Source: Pestalotiopsis fici W106-1
Lineage: Eukaryota > Ascomycota > Sordariomycetes > Amphisphaeriales > Sporocadaceae
Length of the DNA stretch: 64,000 bases
Direction of reading: 5' to 3'
Assembly: GCF_000516985.1 (NCBI RefSeq)
Contig: NW_006917100.1
Coordinates: 1,787,490-1,851,489, forward strand
In this document: in pieces, positions 21,371-32,307 of the stretch
How positions within the stretch are numbered: position 1 is the first letter of the stretch
Layout: the number at the start of each line of letters is the position of its first letter
Translations under genes and position numbers: made by a program
The notes under the pieces: generated by a model
The model's database searches: none
Told to the model about the DNA's origin: nothing
What the model saw: only the letters and a program-made list of their open reading frames with translations

Positions 21371-24300
21371 ATGGCGCGCCCGTGGCGCGACCGCAAGCCG
21401 ACGGCTCCATACCGGAGAGCCCATATATACATAGAATATCCACATTCGCCATGGGCCAACAGATTCTATCCGGGGACTATGCCATACTCGAGTTTAGACG
21501 AGAATGGCGTGCTTCATTCTAGCCTGGCGCCTTACTGGCCTACAATGCCTGTCGAAGCCCTGCCCGATGGGGGAGAGGTGCCCGATCAGATAGTCCAACA
21601 ACCTCACATTCTGGCACTTGACAGATTGTTTCTCGACGAGCGCCTCCAGGCTCTTGCCATTGGCGGCCTTCGGAGTTGGCAGATCCCTGCACTCAACACG
21701 CGGCCTGGGCCATATGGGCCCGAACACCATGTACCAAGAGATGGAAATGACTTGGGGTGGGAAGTCTTCAAGTCTTCGGGGTTCGAAAGAAACGAGTTCA
21801 AGTGGCTGACTATTTTCGCCCGCGAAAGATGGTTTGATTATCGAGTCAACTGCTTTGAGACCATCGAAAATCCAATTCCTGGCTTGACTCGGCACAAGGA
21901 CAATTGGTGGACTGTAGACAACCAACATATTTGGAACCAGTTGTCTGTGTCAATTGAGATTGCCAATCGTCTCCTCGAACAACTCATAGCCGAGAGAGAC
22001 CCCTGGTAAGTATCTCTACTTTCTAATCTTCCCTATCTGTCGTTCCAAAACATACATGGAATCTGACTTCTTGATCATTGTTACTAATTTTATGTTCAGG
22101 CTTGATGCTGTGATCTTTCAGCCGATACAATACTGGCGTCATCGAGACCCGCGCGTCATGAACATGTATCTACAGAACAACGAGAACAATCCCATGTTCG
22201 TTCAGCAGGAGGCTGACGTCAACAAGCGACAGATGCCCGAAGCAATTCGGAATCAAATGTCCGTACTGCTCAGCTACACCGTGTGGAGCTTCTTCGATGA
22301 ACATTTGGAAATTGGCCTTGGTGTCACCTGGCCACTCCTTACCATCACCCCAAACAAGCCCGGTGCGCCGAACCCGTGCAACTTGATCACAATACAGACT
22401 GGGTGTCTTCGTTCCTTGTGCAACAGCAATTTGTCCCTCGTCGAGAGGGTTAATGTGCAAATGGCGTTGGCGGATACTGTAAGTTTGTTGCAACCGGTTG
22501 CGTGGAGAAACATGACGCTAATAGATTCAAACAGATACTCCATGAAACCGTGGTAAGTCCGACACAACAAAAGGTGCTTGATACGTGGTGCTTGGAAGCT
22601 GAATTATGCGCAGCATGCTCTTTGGATGGGTCGTCTTATAATAGAAAAAGGCAGCACCGATCATAATCAGGAGCCGGTATGTGGTTGCCCTTACAATCTC
22701 CTGACTTTTCGCTTGTTTAATCATCATGGCAGTACATGTGGCCGGCAACGGGCCCGCCAGAGACTGTCAAAGAACTGGGCTTTTCTTTTGAAAAGCACGT
22801 CTTTGGGGGTACTGTCCAAGCATTTCCTCAGCCTCCGGACCCATACACTTGGAAGGGGAGGCCCTTGACACTATGCCTGAGCACCTGGCCGTTGTATATT
22901 GGGGGTCAAGACTTACCACCAGAACTCTGGCAGAACGATGTCTTTGCACACAACCTTATAAACTACCCTTTGCCAGCGTCCTGGGCCTCTTCCTTTGCAA
23001 CAAAAGACTTTTGGAACATAATAGTTCCATTTTTCAAAGGCAGCGCAGCATTCCAGGCTCCGAAGGTCTTCCGATCAGAAACCCGCAGGGACTGGTACAC
23101 TCTCGGCCAGAGGGCTTTTGGAGCGAAGAGGATGCGCTTGAACGAGAACGATTGGTTTGCAGACAAGTATGAATGGTCTCAACAGGTCTGGCAGAACCGC
23201 CAGGTGCGTTGGGATCTCCTCAGGCCTTGGTACGCTGAAGAGTATCAAAAATGGTCCTCGACACCTTGGAGTATGGCGCAAGCTCGTGCGACCCTAGAGC
23301 GTTTCGTGGAGGCACATTCCACCCGCGACCAGGCGCAGTGTGTCAAACAGGCAGACATATTCGCGCGATACGTATACGACTATCACGCCAAGGGCGCCAG
23401 AGGTCCCTTGACGTGGGTTTACATTGTCATTGGCCGCCTTATGAGGGCCGCGACACCGCTAATGTTAGACGACTATCTCGACTGCCACCCTCCACGAAAT
23501 CCAGGCGCGAACATGCATCCCAACAGCCGTGGTGTTCCCGGCAGCATGACAGTGCACGGAATCATGCTCAACGAAATCAGTTTCGACCTGTCGATGGTCT
23601 ACTTTGAGAATTTCACGCTCGACACGACCATCCCCAAGAGCAATTGGATTTCGTCTACTATAGAACTAGCAGAGGCCAAAGCCTTGGCCAATACCGAGCG
23701 CCTAATTCATCCGGTCCCAGAAGCCTGGCTCGACGTTCTAGAAAACACATGGGCCGAACTGGCTAAATGGGTCGCCACGAATGGAGAGCCCACAATCATG
23801 AACTGGCCAGAGTTCACACTTCAAGTTCCCCCGTACGACAACGACACAAAATGGTCAGCCAATCACGATGTTTTGACAAACCGGGAGCACAGTCCCCTAG
23901 CAAGCCCAACCACAATGACTGCAAAGCAATCATACACCAGCTTGCCAGAGCCTGATGGGCCTCTCATTGGCCCTCTGCGGTCAACCGCCAAAGCTTCGGG
24001 TAGGTGGGGGCAATCCAACTTAGTCAACGAAACGTTCCGATATCACACAGTTGGTGAGGTTGGAGACCACATTGATTCCGACGAATGCACTCGGATTATT
24101 GAGCCAGATGGAAACTGTGGCTTCGATATCTACGATATTACAGGTGAGTATAAAATATCCACGACCAGAGCCAAAACCACATCCTAATCAGGGGCTTCAG
24201 GGTTGTGTGAGGAAGCAGGGTTCGCCGATGGTCAAGACGTCAGAACCCGCTTGCTGCACGTTGGTGAATACGGACCTTGCCTTGTCCAAGGTACGACAGA

Positions 24301-26029
24301 CGTATCAGAATCAGTCAGTCCTTGGCTGCGCTCGTTGATAGAGAAATCTGGCCTCAAGAATGACCTGCTCAACTCTATTGAGAGTACTGAAGCGAAAATG
24401 ATTCGCGCAAACTTTGGTTCAACAATGCATCCCCTGGGAAAACTCCGTACGCGCAAACGCATGGAGGAGATTGCCGAGTACGATGGGAGACATGGGATGC
24501 CATTTTGGCTCACCATCCGTGGCTGCGCTTACGATCTGACTAGTAAGTTCTTCGGATGAATATCCTGAACCGTGAAACAAAGAATTATGAGACTCTGGCG
24601 CATGCTGCAGTAGTAATTCAGGACGTTATTGAAGCTGATTGATCTTTCCCTCACAGCATTCAAGCACTCGCAAAGGGACCTCGACGTACTCAGATCACTA
24701 GTGAATCCCCTAAGATACAAGTCCAAGAACGTGAGCGACACTGAAAGCAAGAGGATGCTGAAGAAGATTGAGCCGCGCAAATGTGCCATCGTACAGGGAA
24801 GGCCATACAATTTCATGGCGCAACTTAGGCCGTACACACTGGAGACACTGGCCCGTTGCGACAACCCAACGTTTGGCTGTTACACGGCCATAGGCGATTA
24901 TGTGTACGATCTGAAAAGTGAGTTTCCCTTCCGGGCCCCGCCCCCTCGAAATCAACACACAAGACTGACGACGCGTTCCCTCCAGCTTACCTCGACAATC
25001 ACCCGGGAGGTCGCCAGATCATCATCAAATATCTTGGTGAACAGGCCACAGAGTTTCAGGATTGGCACAGTCCCGACATTCTTGAACAAGTGGCTCATTT
25101 GCGCGTCGGACGACTCGTCTCTGAAATTGATGTCAACTTTGTCGAGGAGCACGAGGTGGTCATTCACGGGTGGGTGTTTGACATATCCCGCCTCGCACCA
25201 GACCAGTCCCAGAGCATTGCAGATAACAAGATACACGAGCAAACCGTTAAGCTCGGAGGTCAAGATGCGTCAGAGGCCATCAAGAAGAATGACGTGATGG
25301 GATCTGCTCTGGTGAACCTCTATCGAAGAAAGGACCTGATCGTCGGCAGGATCAAGAAAGATCAACCACTCAAGGAAATTCCAGAAGACGAGCTGAAAAG
25401 GCATATCGACCCAGAAATTACCACTCGTGCTTGGGTGGCCGTGAACGGCCAGGTGTACGATGTCTCAAGTATGTTTGTCCCCTTCCTCTCGCGATAAGCA
25501 AAGTCGTTTTCTCGGTGCCGAAAGGTATTGTGGCTGACACTTTATTGCTTCTCCCCTTCTAGCAATCATGATTCACGGAAAGGATTTCTACAAACACAGT
25601 ATACCCAAGATGTGGGCTGGTAGGATCCTGACCGATGACACGCTTGCCCGCTGGCTTTCAGGGAACTATCCTCACTACGTGATCGGCAAGCTGGTGCCGG
25701 GCCCAGCCTGGCCGCCGCGAAAGGTCCCCGACATTGCGGCCAGGGAGGAAGAGGAGCGCGAACGGTATAGGGAGAAACAACGCCGCAAGGGCCTTTACCC
25801 AGACAACATCATCCCGCAGGATATTGTCGAGTGGATCAACAAGACCAACGCGACGCCCGCCGAGTTTCGACATCAGATGGCGCTGCGGTTCGGGTTGTAC
25901 GCGGACACCCGCCCCGACGATCCCACGGAGCCTTGTATCAAGCTCAACCCGGACGGTACGAATGAGGTACCTGAGTTTGCGCGACCTTTGAAAATTCGTA
26001 AGTTTGGAGATGGATTATCGTGGTTTTGA
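21371..26029 (+). CDS. HExxH zincin-like protein fused to multiple cytochrome b5-like units
   Basis: Nine exons give 1352 aa: 21371-22005, 22100-22478, 22535-22552, 22614-22676, 22733-24143, 24201-24542, 24657-24917, 24986-25468 and 25563-26029. Residues 1-~830 are Trp-rich and contain HETVH (341-345), the zincin zinc-binding and catalytic motif, with a possible third ligand Glu in ELGFSFEKH (E379 or E385). The C-terminal half holds cytochrome b5-like units marked by a (W)xxIxGxVYDLTxF pattern: around 830 (GFDIYDIT), 945 (FWLTIRGCAYDLTTF), 1030 (YTAIGDYVYDLKTY), 1090 (VVIHGWVFDIS) and 1190 (WVAVNGQVYDVST). Only the third has HPGG (H1042) and a second candidate haem ligand (H1064, DWHSP); the others look degenerate. 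No signal peptide is seen. A proteolytic or redox role is inference. The last exon may instead splice at 25998 (gtaagt), changing the last residues. Confidence 0.75.
22535..22552 (+). other. 18-nt microexon encoding ILHETV
   Basis: This in-frame, phase-0 microexon is flanked by canonical introns 22479-22534 (gtaagt...cag) and 22553-22613 (gtaagt...cag). It supplies H, E, T and V of HETVH; the final His is the first codon of the next exon. Skipping it would remove the first zinc-ligand His and the catalytic Glu without a frameshift. Confidence 0.7.
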
Positions 26030-28146
26030 TCCGCTGCTGCTGCAGAGGCAAGACTTGTACTGTGCGTGCGTTCTTCCCTATGTTAATAATAGATTGGATT
26101 CTCGGCATATGCCCGGTGGTCATGCTTCTCTCCATTTGTGACCCGTGATTCGTCTAGGCGATGTAGTGCCTCCTGATAATGAATAGGGGTCACGGCGCCT
26201 TCCAGTTTGGCGTTTCGCTCTCATCCAATGTCAGCATGAGGCATTAGTAGCACAATATTATGCTTTCTAATCAATTGCCAAAAGAATGTTTTGGCTGACA
26301 AAAACGGATTGATCCAGATTACATCCCACGCAGACTTCTTGTGTCCATGCCAGTGACAAATTCGCAATCCTCGTCTTTTGCTGACGACTGGCCCTCGCTG
26401 CTGGAAGCATGAAGACGTTGGTTCAAGTCATCGCAGTTTATTGCCATAACACCGAAAGAACGCGGCGTTTATAGAACAATAATGCCTTGAGCAAGACTAG
26501 AATGGCTCCCGAATCATGCTGAGGGCAAAGCTGTAGTACGCGTCAATCCGACGGCAGCCTTGTTCGGCAAGGGAAGCAAGTCACTTCGACATCCAGAAAT
26601 GTGACAAGAAATAGGCCTGCAGCTGGGTGTCACAACACGATAAGCTTATTCTATTGCCCATCAGGTATACCTCGTACACTACACTGCAGAGGGCGAGGAG
26701 GGTACATTGGCATCAAGTTGATCCGCTCATAGCCACACCACATACACTTATGATGCAAGATGTGGGGGTTGGGATCTCCAAGTCTAAAACAGAAGGTTTT
26801 CCGCTACGACGTAAACGGCGCAAGCGGCGGTGACTGGCCAATTCTTGATTCTCGAAGTCTCCAAGGGAGAGGCTCCACAAGTAGAAAAATTTCTCGAAAC
26901 CTCGACAAGATCCGGACTTAAGAGTCCCAAATTCCTAGCCTTGCATTAATGGCATTTTCTGATCAGAGTGTGGAATACATCTGAACACATGTCTGACTTG
27001 TATCCCCCTGACTGGCAGTTGAGTAGCGGTCGGTTAATGCAATGATTATCGAATGATTCAATGTCAAACATCGGATTTAAGAGCATACACAGTTATGACA
27101 TGTTCGGCAGTAGAAGGAAAAGATATGATCAATGGCATGCAAGCCACCGACTTCTGCGCTAATGCAACCTGCTTACATTATATAATCATCCTATATCCAG
27201 TACCGAGTAGGCAGAATACGTTTATCTGTAGGTACCTGATTAAATGCTGACATGCAGCTGGAGGCTCTGGTGATCTGGACCCTGATCTGTTCATTGGACC
27301 ACAGGTAATTCAAGTATCTTCAAGCACAAACCCGGATGACATGAGTAGCTTCAAGGCAGAAGAACTACTAATCATTCCTCCTCAACGGATTAATGCAAGT
27401 GGCTTACATGCCTAATGTCCATTGCAATAGGTAGTATTGAGCCCCCAAAGTCCATGGTAAATCCGCTGGCTGGGTGCAGGTTCCATCGCAAGACAATAAG
27501 TCCAGTATGCGGGCCCTGTGCGGATCCAATCGCCGATGGCATGCCAGTGTTATCGCCTAAATTAGGTGCAGCCCACGGATAAACGCCGAGCGCTGAAACC
27601 CCACGCAAGCCACAGGTCAGCACCTTTTTACGACCGTCCCAGCAGGGGGTGGGACCGTCTGTGACACTCAGCGAGCCCCGGAATGACTAAGGTGAAGCGC
27701 TGGGCGGTCTATCCTCTGGCTACTGCCGATGCTACGTAGGTGGTAGGTAATGTACTGCATGAGGCTTTCGTAGCTGTCTAGTGGTTATCTGCTTTTCCCG
27801 GTCCCATCCTTGCTAGGTATCGGGCTCGATGGAGCTGCCGATACTCCCGCACTTTGACGACTATCTCCTCCCCTTCGCGCCCGTACCGGGCCCACAGCCC
27901 ATATCGACTCTCTCTATGAACTGAGTCGACGTCATGACCGCGGTTGCAGGGTCAAGTCAGTGTCCGCGGGCAGCGAGTCCCGACTTGTGGTGGGCATATA
28001 AGTAGGACAGCATATTCCACCATAATTTGACAAGATTTAAACTACTCACTCAATTCATTACTGCCTACTCAATCACGACTCTACAGTCTACAGTAAACTA
28101 CTTTAGCAACACCTTCACACACGTAACACACGCTTCAACAACAACA
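26030..28146. promoter_or_regulatory. intergenic region and promoter of the alcohol dehydrogenase gene
   Basis: No gene is supported. A compact promoter precedes the dehydrogenase: two ccgcgg palindromes (27938-27943 and 27964-27969), a cgacgtcat word at about 27929-27937, and a TATA box catataag at 27995-28002, 145 bp before the ATG. Further upstream, near 27630-27660, gaccgtccca and tgggaccgtc form a near-inverted repeat. Confidence 0.55.
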
Positions 28147-29354
28147 ATGGCAAGCCCACGATTCCAAGGATGGCTCGGCAAGACCCCCGAGTCTGTTAAC
28201 GGAAAGATGGAGTGGGGCGACTTCGAGCCCAAGAAGTGGACAGAGGACGATGTTGACATTGAGATCTCCCACTGCGGTATTTGCGGTAGCGACTTGCACA
28301 TGCTCAAATCTGGCTGGGGAGAGACACCATACCGTGAGTTCCAGATGCCATTCTTTCTCTTTCGCAATCATTGTTATTGACTCTTCTTCTAGCCTGCTGT
28401 GTCGGCCACGAGATTGTCGGCAAGGCCGTCAAGGTTGGCAACAACGTAAAGCACGTCAAGGTTGGCGACCGCGTCGGTGTTGGTGCTCAGGCTCGCTCTT
28501 GCTTGAAGCCCGACTGTGTGGACTGCAGCAACGGCCTCGAGAACTACTGCGGCAACGGCACCGTCAACACTTACGGCTCCATCTACCCCGACGATGAGGG
28601 CAAGTCGTACGGTGGGTACGCCGACTACAACCGTACCAATGGACACTTTGTTATCCCGATTCCTGAAGGCATCAGCTCGGCTGACGCCGCGCCCATGCTC
28701 TGCGGTGGTATCACCGTCTTCTCCCCCCTACACAAGAACGGCGCCGGCCCTGGCAAGAAGGTCGGTATCGTCGGAGTGGGTGGTCTAGGACACTTTGGTG
28801 TCCTCTTTGCCAAGGCCCTCGGTGCCGACAGAGTGGTCGGAATCTCGAGAAAGGCTGACAAGAGGGAGGACGTGCTCAAGCTCGGCGCTGACGAGTACAT
28901 TGCCACCGACGATGACAAGGACTGGGTCCAGAAGAACAGACGTTCGCTGGACCTCATCATCTGCACCGTCTCGAGCGAGAAGATGCCTCTCCAGAGCTAC
29001 CTCATGATGCTCAAGACTGAGGGTACCTTCATCCAAGTTGGGTCAGTCATGAAAAACATTGTTCCATCGCTTCCCTGAATACCAGACTAACATTCTCACA
29101 GTGCTCCTGACGGTGGCAACCTGCCCAACATCAACGCCTTCACCCTGCTCGGTAACGGTATCAAGGTCGGTGGTAGCGGAATCGGCTCTCCCGCTGAGAT
29201 CAAGTACATGTTGAACCTCGCTGCCGAGAAGAAGATCAAGCCTTGGGTCCAGGAGCGGCCGCTCAAGGATGCCAACCAGGCCATTGTCGACATGGCCGAT
29301 GGCAAGGCCCGGTACCGATATGTCCTGGTCAACGAGAACTACGGCAAGCACTAA
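28147..29354 (+). CDS. zinc-dependent NADP alcohol dehydrogenase, ADH6/cinnamyl-alcohol type
   Basis: Three exons give 362 aa: 28147-28333, 28393-29041 and 29102-29354. A medium-chain dehydrogenase that reversibly oxidises primary alcohols to aldehydes, usually NADPH-linked in this branch. Catalytic zinc ligands are visible: Cys in HCGICGSD, and His-Glu in GHEIVG. The structural-zinc cysteines lie in SCLKPDCVDCSNGLENYC. The Rossmann motif is GIVGVGGLGHFG, followed by the coenzyme loop GISRKADKREDVLKLGAD; Ser-Arg-Lys after the second strand fits NADP preference. Length is standard. Start context (acaacaATGG) is good. Cytosolic; likely role in aldehyde detoxification or fusel-alcohol metabolism, inferred from family. 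Confidence 0.93.
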
Positions 29355-31013
29355 ATCTGGACATGATTCATGGATGATAGATGGCATAGAATGATAGATA
29401 GATGCGGAGCGGTTTGGTAGCGTGTACATTTGCTTTCTGATGATTTCAAACATAATAGACATGTCTTGAACATATTCCAAAGTCTTACCTGGTATCTACT
29501 TATGCTCTGGTCTGCTGCATTTCGTCCTGTCCGTAAATCTCTCGAGACAAACATGTCAACAGTGGCCGTGACTGCCTGGTGAGAGCACATGATGCTGTCA
29601 TGAAATGCCATTCTTGGAACCACGCCTTTGGATCTGACAACGCATCTCGTAGAACCTGAGTGCTGTGGTTGTTCCCTAAGCTGCACTGCCGATCAGCATA
29701 GCTTGAATCTCCCGTTGTCCTTGTGGACTCCCCTTCTGTGCTTGATGCCATGGCGCATCCCGGATTCCAGGAGTGCTCGCAGTAAAGCTTTTGACAATGA
29801 TTACTTCTGATCACATACGAACGTCGTAGCATATTCTGGCATACCATCGTGTCGTCGCCATGCATTGATTCCCACCAGTCTTGGACAACGAAGCTGTGTC
29901 AACGTGAAGTATTCTCGGGTACTTGGCATGAATGCAAACATGTACGATGCTGCATTGCAAAAGTTGTCTTGCTATTTTCCAAATATCAGCACATTGTATC
30001 TACGCCAAGCTCTCAACACGATCCAGGCTGCTGAAGCCCTCGAGATCTCGAGCAACAGAACACAGCCAGCACCGCAAGTCGAGCTCTACCGACAACCCGG
30101 ATCTGACATCACTGGAAAGCCACTCGATGATTCCTGACAAGTTCATGGCACTATCGCAAGTCTCAAGGAAGTAACGATTCTGGAGTATCACAGTCCTCTG
30201 CTTGCCTACCGACTGCCACTGCCACCGTCCCTTCCATGCGCCGGACGTCAGTCTGGTCGAATATCACTGCCATTTGCGTGCATGCTCACACACGAGGCTA
30301 CTACGAGAAGCTCACAGTTCATCACTCTCCAATCTGAAGACATTTTACCGTGCAAATAAACTCAATTTACTACGTACATAGACCAAATGCCATGGCTGTC
30401 AACAGAGCCTGTTGACATCCAGCTCTGCATATCCCCAGCGACCCGGCTGTCCATTGCTTGTCCATATCCATTTCACCGCTCACTTGTTCCATATTCATTT
30501 CACCGCTCTGGTTGCCTGGCAGATTGCTGCCCTCTCAATGGCTCAACGACAGTCGCGACCAACTTGAAACCGCACCTGCCATGTTTTGAGCCTTCCCATT
30601 GGCTGCACCACGAGGCTGCTCGATTCCAGAATTCAAATATTTAAGCCAGCAGTTCCTCCCCTCGAGCTCTCTTTTGTTTTCCTTTCTTCTCTCAATCGAC
30701 TCCCAGAATTCGAAATTTTGAGAGTCACATTCGCGCGCCTCACCCAACGAAATCGTCACGAGTGTTTTCTTGCGTCAGCTCGAACTCACGTTTCCACGAT
30801 CTCCGCGGACGGCCGCAATATATTCAGCTACGTACCCCCATTTCCTTTCCGTCAAACACAGCAACCCCCCTCTCCACCCCCTTACCCGTTTTCCTTGTGC
30901 ACTTTTCTCTCTGTGTTTTCTCTCTTGTTCTGTTCCCTGGTTTCCTTCTCGGCTTTTCTGCCCGTTTCTCTCTGGTTTTTCTCTCTGGTCTTCCCTGCGG
31001 TCTATTTTTAAAA
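29355..31013. other. intergenic region with pyrimidine-rich leader
   Basis: No gene is supported. From about 30840 to 31010 the plus strand is strongly C/T-rich, ending in attttt aaaa just before the DHHC gene's ATG; this is probably its promoter initiator and 5' UTR. A direct repeat of about 16 bp (atttcaccgctc) occurs at about 30469-30482 and 30498-30509. Confidence 0.55.
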
Positions 31014-32307
31014 ATGGCCGCTTTTGTATCTTGTCAGAAGTTCTGGAACGAGCTTGTTCGCTTGTTCGGAACTCTTGGTCCCCTCTGGTTGGTCTTGTAC
31101 CTGGGCACGTCTGTTTATGCCGTGTTCTACCGTTACTGTTTTCTGGTCTTGTTGCAGGTCCCCGAGCAGGGCCTGTTTGATACTCCTGTCGCTGCTTACC
31201 CCGGAGCAGCTTATGCCATCTTTGCGGTCCACGGCTTCCTCAAGCTGAACTGGTTTGGGTCCTGGGTCATGGGCCTCGTTATCACGTTCTTTTGTGATCG
31301 TGACTATGAGCCCCCGATCAAGGCCCAAGTCATCATGCAAGGAGGAAGGGGTAAGTTTTCTCCCTCTCTCTCCCTTTCTTTTCTTTCCATAATTTCTCTC
31401 TACTTTTCTTCAAGTTTGGTGTCTGACAATGCCGGTTCCTCAGGCTTTCGACCTGAGACGACCAGCCGCTGGGAACCCAATCGCCGACCTCGCACGTGTC
31501 CCAGGTGCGATCGAAAATGCGCCGACAGGGTCTATCACGACAATACCACCCATAGATGCCTGCCTATCTTCGATCACTTCTGCCCCTGGGTCCAGATTTC
31601 GGTATATTCTCGCACGATGAAGGCCTATCTGTACCTCCTTCTGTTCCTTCCGTTGGACATTCTGAGCACGCTCACTGTTCTCGTCATGGCCCTTTGTTCG
31701 TACACGAGCCAAGGTATCACGCCATTCGTGGTTAGTGGTAGCTTTGCTCTCATTGCTCTCGCTGTCGGGGTCTCCTTGTGGGGTCCTAGACAGTGGTGGC
31801 ATTTGGCGTTCAACAATGAGGTTCATTTCGAGCACCGTGGCAAGCCCAGAGCGCCGCAACTTCTCGCCTTCAAGGACACTCAAGGAGGTCGTCACGTCAT
31901 GCGACTGAAAGATTTCCGCGGCAACCCTTGGGACAAAGGTTACATGGGTAACTTACGCCAAGTGTTGGGGAGCTCTTGGTGGATGGTCAGTCTCACTCTT
32001 CCCCTTTGCCAACTCGACTCTGCTGACTTGCTTACTTTCTGTACAGTGGCTCATCTTCTGGTGGCAGCCCGAACGTGTCGCCAAGTATGGTCGCTACGAG
32101 CCTGGTATCGACCTTCCTTACAGCGACAAAGTCTGGGAAATGCGCCATGAAGTACTTCGCCAACGTCTCGACGCCGCGGAATTCTGGTCAGGGCTTGCGA
32201 CTACACCAGTTGCCCGACGAATGCACTCACGCAGTGCCGAGCAGTCTTCTTCAACCCACGAAGAAGGACGTTCGGAACCGCGTCGACGCATGAATCGGAC
32301 TTCATAG
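31014..32307 (+). CDS. DHHC-family palmitoyltransferase-like protein (DHFC variant, Pfa5-like)
   Basis: Three exons give 379 aa: 31014-31350, 31444-31985 and 32047-32307. DHHC enzymes S-acylate proteins at membranes. Two hydrophobic segments precede, and two follow, a cysteine-rich domain beginning CPRC (131-134) and ending HRCLPIFDHFCPWV (149-162). The catalytic tetrad reads DHFC rather than DHHC: Cys159 is kept but the second His is Phe. The usual NNCVG after it is QISVY, and several canonical zinc Cys/His are missing. I recall fungal Pfa5-type proteins with a DHF/YC motif and the same spacing, so this may be a family trait. The C-terminal tail is basic/Ser-rich. Activity is therefore uncertain. 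The start is the first ATG after an open, ATG-less leader. Confidence 0.78.
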
